From NCBI GenBank assembly GCA_047967505.1, contig CM106541.1: a stretch of DNA of 64,000 nt; one strand, given 5' to 3'. Made by a program: the position numbers and the translations under genes. Below, one piece after another: positions 10,560-20,089 of this stretch. The notes beneath the pieces are model-generated. The model ran no database searches. It worked only from the letters and a program-made list of their open reading frames with translations, and was not told the DNA's origin. Each line of letters begins with the position of its first letter. The stretch's first letter is position 1. Origin of the DNA: Dipteris shenzhenensis (lineage: Eukaryota; Polypodiophyta; Polypodiopsida; Gleicheniales).

Positions 10560-11474
10560 TAAAACCAACTCGTTGGTGAAAGACAGCTATCACTACTCTT
10601 AAACGACGGGATTTATGCTCTCAAAAGCTCTCCCTCACTCCCTCTCTCTGAAGATGCACTAGGGCCCAGGACAAATCGTCGGGCTGGACCCCCCCAAAGG
10701 TCTTTATTCATCAGAGAAAATCCGTTACAGAAGTTCAGCGTAGAGCTATCTGGTAAATCTCCACATTCCAAAACGTGAATAATCCACTTTTTTTACAAGA
10801 GCTTCAAGCTCCATTCAAATTGGCAACATGCCACTTGTCTAAAATCTAGACTAAATCCTATTACATGCCACTAAGGGCCATTCTGGAGTCTTCAAAGCTC
10901 TCGGTCACACGAACCGCCTCCTAGATGCTTGTCAGGCTCCCATTACGCTTAGGAAAAATAATCCTTCCTAGTACCTGCAACAATTAATTAAAGCGCACCA
11001 CCATGGTACCCATTAATTGTTAGCGCTTTGCATGCAAATAACACACTGTGGACTAATCCTAGTCACAATGGGCGTCCCCACTGAACACATGTGCACATCT
11101 AAACAAATATATATACAAATAAATATATATATATTCTCTGGTTGACCGGAGTCAACACTCTTGATTATAATTAAAGAGCTTTGACCAAAGGTCAAGGCGC
11201 CTTAATTATAGCCAAGTCTCTCCAACCGAAGTTGGCACATCTTGGTTAACCGGGGTTAACCCTCTTGGCGCATGCCAAGCCTTGTTGACCGAAGTCAACA
11301 CTCTCTGACCGTAGTCAGGTTTACTTGACTAGAGTCAAGTATCTTTGACCGTAGTCAATCCTTTGACCATTAAAATAACTCTTTGACCATAATTAACACA
11401 TATAAAACTCTTTAATTATGATCAAATAAATGGTCAACTGTACTTTGACTCAGGATATTTACATTGTGGTGACA
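10560..11474 (-). repeat. gypsy B 5' LTR with promoter
   Basis: This 915-bp LTR begins TGTCACCAC on the minus strand. In transcription order it has the dyad array (11358-11141), TATA-rich blocks (11134-11123 and 11114-11108) and an AATAAA signal (10708-10703), then the primer-binding site. It contains a 25-bp segment near 10802 that is missing from the 3' LTR. The target repeat ATACA follows at 11475. Confidence 0.93.
11141..11358 (-). promoter_or_regulatory. Nine-dyad enhancer-like array in gypsy B 5' LTR
   Basis: Dyads (arm-spacer-arm): GTTGAC-CGGA-GTCAAC (11141), TTGACC-AAA-GGTCAA (11181), CCAAC-CGAA-GTTGG (11222), GGTTAACC-GG-GGTTAACC (11244), CTTGGC-GCAT-GCCAAG (11264), GTTGAC-CGAA-GTCAAC (11284), CTGAC-CGTA-GTCAG (11305), CTTGAC-TAGA-GTCAAG (11324) and TTGAC-CGTA-GTCAA (11345). 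All lie upstream of the TATA blocks in transcription order. Several contain W-box cores. A promoter or enhancer function is inferred from position and regularity. Confidence 0.6.
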
Positions 11475-11479
11475 ATACA

Positions 11480-12080
11480 TACCTTTTCTTTAGCATCTCC
11501 ACCTCCCTTCGCATAGCACCTCCCACCCCACTCAGTGCTTACTCCACTTACCACGATATACGGTTTGATCGGGATCACTCACCTTCTTACTCTGGCCGTC
11601 TGTACATACTTCTCGCTTATATTGACTTCATACCCCTTTTAGAGGATCGTGCTGCCCTTGTCACCCGCTCACTACACGAGGCTGCCATTCACGCTTTCCC
11701 CCACACCACCCGCTCCACCCGCCCACCACCCCCTGGAACCGTACCCTATAATAGTTGGTAAGATGATGAGTGTAAGGCTTTACGCCGTCAACTCAAATTC
11801 GAAACCAAAAACAGTCTTCCGAGCGCACCAAATACGCTACGAGTATACCGTAGACTGGTACGGAGGAAGAAACTAGACTTCGTTCGTCGAAACGAGGAGG
11901 AGCTACTGAACATTTTGTTTAGTAACAACTCTAAGGACTTCTGGCAGAGATTTCCGGTCCCCTCTGCCACTCACTAACACTCAGATCTGGTTTGATTATG
12001 CACGCACACTTTATGACATCCCAAATCAGCCAATCCTTACATCTTGCACCCTCTTCACTAGAGGAGGGGTAAAGGATGCC
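11480..12080 (+). pseudogene. LINE-1 ORF2 linker between endonuclease and RT
   Basis: LINE-1 coding resumes after the target repeat. By eye the frame gives Arg/Ser/Thr-rich sequence with DRDHSPSYSGRLY, then VPYNSW and DDECKALRRQLKFE. The latter is typical of the arginine-rich region before a LINE RT, with WFDYARTLYDIPNQP near 11990. A stop (tag at 11760-11762) and frame changes are present. Confidence 0.6.
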
Positions 12081-12083
12081 GCA

Positions 12084-13305
12084 ATGAAACTTCATAATGG
12101 CCGAGCGAAGGATCATGAGGGGCTATGCACTGAGTTCATTGCATATGGGATTAACCTCCTAGCCCCGATCTTAGCAAAGCTTTTTAATGAAGCTGTCTAT
12201 TTGGGATTTCCACACACTTGGACCATTAACACTATCTCACCCATCCACAAGGCAGGGGATCCCATGAGCCTGGAGAACTACAGGACCATTATGATTGGAC
12301 ATGTCATGTCCAAGATTTATGCATCAGTGCTTGACTCCGAGGTTAGCAGACTTGCAGAATGTCGAGGACTTAGAGCAACAGGACATGCCGGATTCCAACG
12401 TGATCATGGAACCATGGACCACATCCTCACGCTCAGATGTATCATCGAGGAGGCGAGGTCACAGAAGCAGAGGGTTTATTGTTGCTTTGTGGATTTCCGC
12501 AAGGCATTTGACACGGTTCCGAAAGCCCGCCTCATAAGGCACCTACAGGACTTGGGCTATGACCAAGAGATCATTTGGGCTGTCATAGCACTTTACGAGA
12601 GAGTTTCTGGCAGAGTTCGGACCGGATCCGGCGGGTGAACAAACGAGATCATGAGCACCATCGGGGTCAAACAAGGGTGTCCTTTGTCGCCTACCTTGTT
12701 TGGCCTCTACATTGACGAGCTTGAGACAGTGATGCAGACACAGGGGTGTAGGTTGCTCTCTTGCAGGCACGCTGATCCAAATTCTGCTCTATGCAGATGA
12801 CGTGGCTCTCTTGTCTTCCTCAGCAAACGGGCTTCAGAGACACCTAGACGCACTACAGTCCTTTTGTGAGTCTCATGATTTGAAGGTCAACCTGGGTAAA
12901 ACCAAGCTCATGATCTTCAATACATCTCGAGCCATCATGCATCAGGAGCAGTTCACATTTGCGGGGTCATCTGTTGAGATAGTTTCATCATACACTTATC
13001 TTGGGGTTATCTTTTCTGGACCTAGCTTCACTATGAGACCCACAATGCAGGCACGCGTGAGTCGAGGGTATGCTTCATTGGCCAGACTAGAGAGGCAGTG
13101 CTTCCGCTCGCACTTTCAGGATCCACGCACCAAGGGGTTGGTTTTTGACTCCTTGGTTCGCCCAGCAGGGATGTACGACAGCCCTTGTTGGGGGCCAGAC
13201 TGGTCGGATACAGAGTGGGCCCGTGTGGAGCGGCTACAGGTTCTCATGTTATCACGGATGATTCGTGGTAGAGTCATCCGTTCCTCACCATATCATTCAG
13301 GCTAG
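12084..13305 (+). pseudogene. LINE-1 reverse transcriptase domain, frameshifted
   Basis: LINE RT blocks are clear: TINTISPIHKAGD, ENYRTIMIGHVMSKIYASVL, FVDFRKAFDTVPK (catalytic Asp), GVKQGCPLSPTLFGLYIDEL, ILLYADDVALLSS (catalytic YADD), and KTKLMIFNTS with SYTYLGVIFSG. Breaks are a TGA at 12636-12638 after RTGSGG, and a frame change near 12775 before the YADD block. The protein would reverse-transcribe element RNA at the nicked target, but this copy cannot encode it. Confidence 0.85.
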
Positions 13306-14400
13306 ATGCTGCATTTCAGGTCATCACATATCTATACCGACTTAGGGAATATGGGGATTATACCTCCGGGCGTAGCAAGCTACCTCCTCTTCTATGGCAC
13401 ATGCAGCAGGAGGAGACCAGAGGTGCTGGTATGCACGTACAGAGAGATGGTTTGAGCGATCGAGGCTCGACATGGATAGACTACCTCCCTTCCAGTACAG
13501 CATGGATGCTCCGTTTTCTCCCCTCTTATCACACGAGGTCAACAGGTTATCTGTGAGGATCTATTACAGCTACACATATTTCGGACCTGGTTGGGACCGA
13601 GTGAACTCCCAGTGAAGCTTAGCTTCTACAGAGATCACTTCTTACATATCACAGCGGAGGGTTTCATTGACCCACCAAGATACACGCAGATTCACCTACC
13701 CCACTCGCTGAGGATATCTTGTGGGCAGTTCCGAGTCTCTTCACACAGACTTCGCATTGAGAGCGGCAAAGCAGAGCGACTACCCAGGGAGAGGCGCATA
13801 TGCACACTATGTGACATGCAGGAAGTTGAGATAGAGGAGCATTTCATCTTCAGATGTCCTATGTACTATGAGATCCGAGGGCGTTTCCACTGCCTCTTCA
13901 GGGATAGTTATGGGGTTTTGGCCTGTTTCCTCTCCTACCCTGACTAGCGGTGTTTGGCAGGTTTCATTCATGAGGCACTTAGACACCGTGAGAGGATACT
14001 TCGAGCACGGAGACAAGAGCAGACTTCTTCCTCGGCTGATCCCTCTCAGAGCTCTATCACGGAGTTCTTTCAGCTTGATCATGTGGACCCCCATGAGACG
14101 AGGCCTCGACATGACCGTGACCCGGAGCCTGTGACCCGACAGCTCAGACAGAGGGTCGACACACAGATCACACTTGGGGACATCCCCTCCTTCTTTAGAG
14201 TCGGAGCCCGACCGACGGGAGTCACAGTAGCCTTGGTCAGACGCAGAGCTACGACTAGGAGACGTGCCAGGACCGCACCTCTAAGTGGCCGACAGCACTC
14301 TATTGCCGACTTCATGCCTCTACTGCCTCATTTATCTTGATATCTTGCTCCTGCCGATGATGATGAGGATATTGATGACAATGCTGAGACTGATATATAG
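13306..14400 (+). pseudogene. LINE-1 ORF2 C-terminal tail
   Basis: After RT, frames drift but remain coding-like. A Cys/His cluster of the LINE C-terminal type appears as ICTLCDMQEVEIEEHFIFRC (about 13798-13857). An Arg/Ser-rich tail follows (13954-14340) with two similar phrases, SSITEFFQLDHVDP and HSIADFMPLLPHLS. A TAG at 13945-13947 interrupts it. The 3' UTR, about 14400-14540, lacks a poly(A) tail. The tail's function is unknown. Confidence 0.55.
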
Positions 14401-14545
14401 TCAACCATTAACATGACTATGTTGTACTTAGGACTTAGTACTGCCATTCTGCATTTTTTGCATTTTGCATTGGTATGGACGCTCGTTTAGTAGCTCCACT
14501 ACCACAGCTTGTTGTATCAGGATTTTCACAGTCTCATAGACCCAT

Positions 14546-15720
14546 CGGTCTTCCGAAGACCCGAAAGATTCTATCCATCATTCTATTAAAGGTGGCAGGA
14601 GCATTCGTGAGTCCAAATGGCATGACCAAGACCTCATGACTCTTAAGATCTGTAAGGCTGAAAATGGCTGATCCCTCCAACTGATCCAAGATATCGTCAA
14701 TTCTTGGAATGGGGAATCGATTCTTGATGGTTATCTTGTTTAATGCGTGATAATTTATGCACATTCGCCATGAACCATCCCTCTTCTGGACTAACAACCA
14801 ACACTAGTGAACAATAGTGCAATGAACTAGGTTAAATCAGCCCTTTTCCAATAAATCCTTCACCTGACTCGTAATGTCTTCTCCTTGGGCTGCACTAACT
14901 CTATATGGTGGCTTGTTCAGTGGACTACTACCAAGACTATATCAATACCATGATCCTCAAGCCTTTCAGGTGGAAGCTTCCCCTAGCAAAGAGTCAGAGA
15001 AACAATCCCCAAATTGGCTAAGGAAATTTGCCTGCTCTTATCCAGCTTAGAGAAAACAGACTGTGGATCATCAGACTTATTATCCTTTGCAAAAACTAAG
15101 TACACATAAAGATGGTTTTTCATTATTGAGCAAACAGCAAAAGCAAATACAACAGGGACTAACTTTCCCTTGAGTTTGGCATCCAAAACATGTGTCTTTT
15201 CTCTATGCATTAAAGTGATCTTCCGATTGTAAGTATCCAGTATAGCATGAACCCTATGACACCATGGCATTCCCAACAAGACATCACAGCCCTCAAGTGG
15301 AATGATATAGAACTCCTCATCGTCCACAAAACTCTATATATGCAAACAAAGCTTCCCAATGATAGGGGTAATAAGGACAAGCCAAGCCTATCTCACTCAT
15401 GGGCCCCATCTCTTCTACACGGATTCCCAAATTGCTTGCTGACTCAAGAGAAATAGAATTTGCAAGGGTCTCTACGTCAAAGAAGATCAAGGACATCTGA
15501 TCTCTCACCTCGCCACATGCTCTACATAACATTGTAGCATCCCCATTGGGCTTCTCAACAATGGCATCAAGCGGCACCAATCCTGAAGTGGGCTTAGGCT
15601 TCTTGCCTTTCTGTTCATCCCTATCATCAGCTTCTCCTTTAATTTGCGCTTTGGGCATTCTCATGCCACATGTCCTTCTTCTTTGCAATGAAAGCATTTG
15701 TTATCCCTCCTAGCTTCCAC
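14546..15720 (-). pseudogene. gypsy A fragment: zinc knuckle, protease and N-terminal RT
   Basis: This is the right half of the old gypsy copy. In coding order (leftward): CCHC knuckle CFHCKEEGHVA with a stop before ECP (about 15710-15655), protease region (about 15520-15380; FFDVETLANS where gypsy B has FDPGATDNF, so the catalytic D-S/T/P-G signature is lost), MPWCHRVHAILD (about 15270), and RT blocks [19 protein letters not shown] and [15 protein letters not shown] (14797-14546). About 26 residues (the SGYHQ block) are deleted in frame between LTDLKS and HEVLVMPFG. It ends at the LINE-1 junction and rejoins the 1-480 half. Confidence 0.85.
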
Positions 15721-15734
15721 GCCCGAATCGCCAC

Positions 15735-16340
15735 CAACCCGTGTGTCACGAGGACGTGAAATTACGGGACTTTTGATTTGTGACTCCCGTAATTTGTGCG
15801 TCACTGCCTTCAGCCTCTAGGGCGCGAGGGTCCGGCCATGGGGCGGGACTTGGGGAATTAAAATTCCTAGTGGGTCCTTGTAAATAGTGAATGTGCGCCC
15901 AGTTACTAGGCAATTAATTCCTAGGGCCAAAGTGTGCAACAGGGGGCCCAAAAGAGTGGTGCAATTTTTAAAAAACACTGGTTTTAGAGCCTACGGCTTT
16001 AAAAGGGGGGGGAAGCCCTTCCTTTGGATTCAATTGGCCAAATCAGTTCCAAAGACGCCAAATCATCAGTTTGGAGCTGCCAGAGCCTGCCAGGTGCTAC
16101 TAGAGTCAAATTGCTTTTTGCCAAGGAAATTCGTGTTTACCCAGGGGCTAGTTTCAGGTGATCTAGAGCCTGCCAAGGAAATTCGTTTTTACCCACGTGC
16201 CAGTTTCAAGTGATCCAGGGCCTACCAGGGAAATTCGTTTTTACCCAGGGGCCAGTTTCAGGTGATCCAGAGTGACCTTAGGTAGGGTCCATCCTAGGAT
16301 GTGCCTTTATGCCGACCCTAGTCTTGTACTTCATTCTTGT
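15735..16340 (+). repeat. Possible LTR truncating gypsy A
   Basis: Gypsy A coding stops near 15720. The sequence then starts TGTGTCACGAGGACG, which resembles the TGTCACGA start of plant Del/Tekay-type LTRs, and has a local dyad (ATTACGGGAC / ACTCCCGTAAT). Three imperfect copies of a unit of about 60 bp (AAATTCGTTTTTACCCAGGGG) lie at about 16115-16265. Neither a clear right end nor a target duplication was found, so the LTR call is tentative. Confidence 0.35.
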
Positions 16341-17680
16341 TAATGCAATTTCAGTTCAGCTTCCTTGAGCTTCATTCTCTCGCGTTCTCTCTCTTCTAGT
16401 TCCAACCTTGGCCAACCCATCACCTAGCCATAGATCCAGTATAAAGGATAGCCTGAGGTAAGCCAAACACCCTGCCACATCATGACCACAACCCTGTGTC
16501 TCATATATAGGAGTCCGCCAATAAAGGTGTTCGGGTGGACTAGGCAATAGCCTACTCAAGGTCCTAGTATCCCAAGGAGTCTAGCTTGAGAGATCCCTGT
16601 GAATGAGCCCACAGCTCATTTTTATGGACTTACTCAAGGGTGTCCTTAACTGAAGGGCACCCATACACTAGGTGTTCTAATTGACCTCTTTTAAAGGGTC
16701 CAACGCTTTGACATAAACCCATCAATAATGCCAGCTCATGCTATGATCTAGGGTCATAATAGGTTTCTTTTGCTATGTGAAACCCCTCATCATCTAAATA
16801 TTCAATTCGTCCTCTCTAATGGTCCTCCCTCAAATGTAACCCCTAATCCCCACTACATAGCTGAAATCTCATCATGTTTTCGAGAAAACAGAATTCCAAA
16901 GACTCCATATAAGGAAGATTCACATCTTCTAAGCTATCCTACAAAATCAAGCTAAGTTCAAATCTCTCTATGCTGATATAAGTTCAAGGTGGGTGGCCTC
17001 TAAGCATTTGTTTAATCTCTTGAATCCTCCCTTGATGGTCTCCTTTCAAAATCAGCTCATCCCAAAAGCATTGCTTACCTCGCTAGATCGAGGTTGCCAT
17101 TCAGGGGCTCCCAATTGAGTCTATCTATATATACCTTTGTACGACTAGAATATATCCAATCGTACACATTTAGAAATTTTGTTGTTCCTAATTTAGTCTA
17201 TCGACTCGGAGAACCTCAAAACCTGAAAATTGCTCAAGAAAAGTCTGCTCGAGATCCCATGCACGAGCTCCATTGGAAAAATATCATCGTCTTGCCTAAC
17301 GATGCAAATGTGGCCTCGCAGTCAATCTTTTTCTATGTTCAGAGCTCAAATTCCCACTCATTTCCAATAAAACACGCATCACTTGCCCGAAATCGCACTT
17401 GTGATTTTTGTCAACATAGTTAGACAATGGCTGCATAGCATCCTCTTTTCCTGTGCAACCTGAAAAGTTGTGAGTTCGGATCGGGCGTCATTCCCAGCTC
17501 GTCCCATTGGTAGATCATGAATAAGCTATACTAGACGTACTTCGCATGAGCTAGGTATTGGCAACGATCTTCCATGCCTTTCAGAGGCACTTTTATACTA
17601 GATACTTCCTTCCAGCGAGTGGCTCAGTTGATCATCAAAGTAAAAAGGAGACAAAAACCGCATAAAATCGCAGAGCTGCA
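16341..17680. other. No confident gene; possible SINE head
   Basis: I see no convincing coding sequence here. At about 17425-17500 a tRNA-like stretch (tggctgcatagca, then gtgagttcggatc about 50 bases on) resembles the A and B boxes of a tRNA-derived SINE. I searched the minus strand for further exons of the neighbouring UBP27-like gene and found none. Confidence 0.4.
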
Positions 17681-17681
17681 C

Positions 17682-18014
17682 CTGAAGGATGGCGTTGAGG
17701 AAGCAATTGTTGCCTTCGTTCCGCAATCCAGGGACGAAGAGCTGCTGCCGCGGTTCTGAAGCAGAGTCGGAGTCTTCCGGTTGGCTAGCGCGAGTCAACC
17801 AAGAGAGGGAAGGAAACGAGGCAGGGGAGACCTGGCGGAGGAGGAGGAGGGCTCCTAGGGTGCCGGCACCGAGCAAGGCAGCGGCGGTGAGAGGGAGGGG
17901 GGAAGGGAGAGTGAGGAGGCTCTTCCAGGAGCAGAAATTGAGGAGAGAGTGATCGGAGGTGGTGCTGAGGGGGAAGAGGAGGGAGGGTAGAGCTCTGGCG
18001 TGGTGGTGCTTCAT
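17682..18014 (-). CDS. Exon 1 of UBP27-like ubiquitin-specific protease (partial)
   Basis: ATG 18012-18014 opens a 111-codon exon ending CTTCAG before a GTGCAG donor at 17681. It encodes a basic/hydrophobic N-terminus, a probable membrane segment (residues about 40-62, LPLTAAALLGAGTLGALLLL), an acidic linker, and the USP Cys box FVPGLRNEGNNCFLNAILQ with the catalytic Cys. An N-terminal membrane anchor right before the Cys box is the layout of plant UBP27 and of USP30, deubiquitinases of the mitochondrial outer membrane. The family assignment is firm; the UBP27 subgroup is likely. The His box and the rest of the catalytic domain are not in the 17.7 kb to the left, which is mostly transposons. 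Open reading continues 27 codons past the donor, then stops. Confidence 0.8.
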
Positions 18015-18093
18015 GGCTACGGCGATGCCTGTGGCTATGGCGATGGCTCTGGTGTGGCTATGGCGATGGAGCTTGGTAGCAAAGCTATGAGTC

Positions 18094-18100
18094 TATATAT
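18094..18100 (-). promoter_or_regulatory. Probable TATA box of the UBP27-like gene
   Basis: The minus strand reads GATATATAGAC about 80 bp upstream of the ATG. A pyrimidine/purine-rich stretch (plus cattctttctttctctctta) lies just upstream. This spacing gives a short 5' UTR of about 50 nt that contains GCCATCGCCATAGCC repeats. No expression data are available. Confidence 0.45.
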
Positions 18101-18700
18101 CATTCTTTCTTTCTCTCTTATTTTTGTTCTATACTCTACTTCGCATGTGTGGGCCGGCACTTTTTTGGCCTCCCACCTTAAGAGCTCTCGGTTCACCCCC
18201 CGTCGTGGCTCGCCCTCGGAGCTTGCTGACTCGGTGGAGGACCCCGCACCGTTGCTAGGATGTAATCCAGCCAATGGTTCCAGATTGCACCTTCTTCAAC
18301 TGCGATGCAAGAGGCGTGAGAAAACGTCCCCACTGCCCTGTGAAAAGCACAATGTCCCAGTCCAACATTCCTATGCTCGATTACTCTCAAAATTTGGAAA
18401 GCTGGGCTGACAATCCAATGCAAAGGTTGCAACAGCATTCTAGAAGCATGGGGCTGTGCAACGTTAATGCCAGTGGCGCTGCGAGAGAGCGCTACTGGCA
18501 CACCCGAGGAGGCGCTCTAAGACCAGGTTCGAGTTTGGGAAAGCTCTTTTTGGCCTGGGTAGCCTTAGGGACGGTTCACTTTCCGCAAAGCAAAAATTGT
18601 GAATTTTTGGTCGAAAGATGACTATGTGAACAACTGTGTGTATGGCTGCGTGCTGAAAATGTCAAGAATGAACATGTCATGAGTCATCGTGGACTATGCA
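18101..18700. other. Upstream region of UBP27-like gene, no gene seen
   Basis: GC-richer sequence with only short overlapping open frames on both strands. A CCAAT-type motif (ccaatgg) lies at about 18271. I regard it as promoter plus the truncated end of element C. Confidence 0.4.
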
Positions 18701-18880
18701 ACTGCTCTATAGAAGAGGCATCCGGATGTGAGGCTAGTCAATGTACCTATGGCGATGTGATCCGGTAGGTTGTGACATACAAGGGTGTCACCAACACCAA
18801 AGAACTGATAGTAATGTGTGAGGTATGCTGCAGTACTGTAATCTCTATCGAATGATGCGGGGTCAAAGAAGACCGCATAG

Positions 18881-20089
18881 TTAGTGTGGACAGAGTGATT
18901 GATCCAAGGGCTGAAAATCTGGGGCCGAAAGTGTAGGTATGATACGTTGCTCTACTGAATAAGAGGCCCGTACAAATGACAAGGTATGGCAACCTATCAA
19001 ACCTATATGCTCAACTGTCATGAGCTGGAGGTCGTCTGATGTGTGCATAGCTAAACATTCGTCGGCATGGGATGTAGCAGCTGTCATAGGCTCGTCAAGA
19101 AGGAGTTGACAGTATAAAGGCCTAGAAGCTTGAAATACAACTGAAAAATCATAAGATGTCCCTGAGGCATATGTGGTGCCGAATGTTGATGAAGGGACTA
19201 ATCTATAATCCTGGATCCAACCAATGATATGCATCAAGTATGGATTGTATACGACATCCATAAGTGCATGATGAAACATTGAGTCTCCCTAGGTTGCGCT
19301 ATGGCTGAACTTGATGATGTCTACTGCACTAGAGTAGGACCGCACTGATGCATAAGTATCCTCGTGCTGAGGAATGATCTGCTGATTGAAAGAGGTGGTG
19401 ATCACTAGATCCAAGGGTGCAATGTGGCATGAGTGAGCCGATGCGGAAATGTCCTGAAGACTGATGTGCTGATCTGAACTGCTGAAGGGAACTGAGCCCA
19501 AGGTATGCTCTGTGCCAGAGGTGAAAGCGTCAATGATGGATGCTGGAATGGAATCACCCGAAGAGCTAAATGCGCTCGGGCATATATCTCTGCATGCAGC
19601 AGAAGATGTGAGTGCCTCGTACTGAGGACTTACCTGCTGAAGAACTGGTTGTACATCACTGAAATCAGAATGAGTTGATGTAGATGGGACTGGCTCGTAC
19701 TGAGGACTTACCGTCAAATATGCCTCATGATGAGGGCTTACTGCCGAATGTGCCTCGTGCTGAGGGCTTACCAAGAAGTGTGCCTCATGCTGAGGGCTTT
19801 CCGAGGAATGTGCATGATCAGAAACTGCGGGCTGATCCATGCTGACATGTGAAGTATCGGCATCTGCATTTGATCTGTCAAGGCCAATGAGGCTCGAGTC
19901 TGCATCATAGACTGGTACATACCCTGTGGCAATGAATGGTCGGAGAAGGTTCTTTTTCCACTGATGGATATCATCCGGCATCATGACTGGTGTATCATCA
20001 ACTGTGTGATGAGAATAACTCCATGATGGAGGTGGTCTGGTGCTCTGTGCAAGAGGCTTACTAGTGTACCGGCGAGAGTGTCTACCCAT
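18881..20089 (-). pseudogene. Unrecognised ORF of element C with 10-residue repeats
   Basis: ATG 20089 opens a frame of 266 codons to TAG 19289-19291. The same phase stays open to 18881, giving about 400 codons with one stop; a frame change near 18900 extends coding-like sequence to about 18720 (it contains YYQFFGVGDTLVCHNLP). The N-terminus is basic (MGRHSRRYTSKP). Residues about 100-140 hold four repeats of V-S-P-Q-H/Y-E-A-H, one per 30 bp (plus strand 19690-19810), with two more isolated copies. No known domain, signal peptide or membrane segment is visible. A gag-like role is only a guess from its position downstream of LTR, primer site and leader. Confidence 0.45.

Larger units (their letters stand above)
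3528..11479 (-). mobile_element. gypsy B: near-complete Ty3/gypsy chromovirus with target duplication
   Basis: Two LTRs (3533-4422 and 10560-11474) flank a minus-strand polyprotein. The 5-bp repeat ATACA at 3528-3532 and 11475-11479 marks the insertion into LINE-1. The LTRs differ by a 25-bp indel and about ten substitutions by eye, so the insertion is fairly recent. A tRNA-iMet primer-binding site (10547-10558) and a polypurine tract (about 4423-4435) sit at the expected ends. Domain order gag-PR-RT-RH-IN plus a C-terminal chromodomain places it among plant chromoviruses. The only coding lesion seen is an in-frame TAA in gag at 8557. Confidence 0.95.
500..14540 (+). mobile_element. LINE-1: degenerate non-LTR retrotransposon with two nested insertions
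   Basis: Plus-strand pieces occur in LINE order: an ORF1-like RNA-binding protein, an apurinic-type endonuclease, a reverse transcriptase and a long C-terminal tail with a zinc-finger-like cluster. Removing the solo LTR (2453-3276) and gypsy B (3533-11474) leaves about 5.2 kb, a normal LINE size, and rejoins the endonuclease reading frame at both sites. Many stops and frameshifts make it non-functional. No poly(A) tail is seen at the 3' end. It sits inside gypsy A, where about 80 bp of RT codons, including the FDD box, are missing, which suggests a target-site deletion. Boundaries are good to roughly 20 bp. Confidence 0.8.

Noticed and set aside
17619-17632. gtggctcagttg as a tRNA gene
   Set aside because: Resembles an A box, but no B box or cloverleaf follows, and it lies in intron 1 of the UBP27-like gene.
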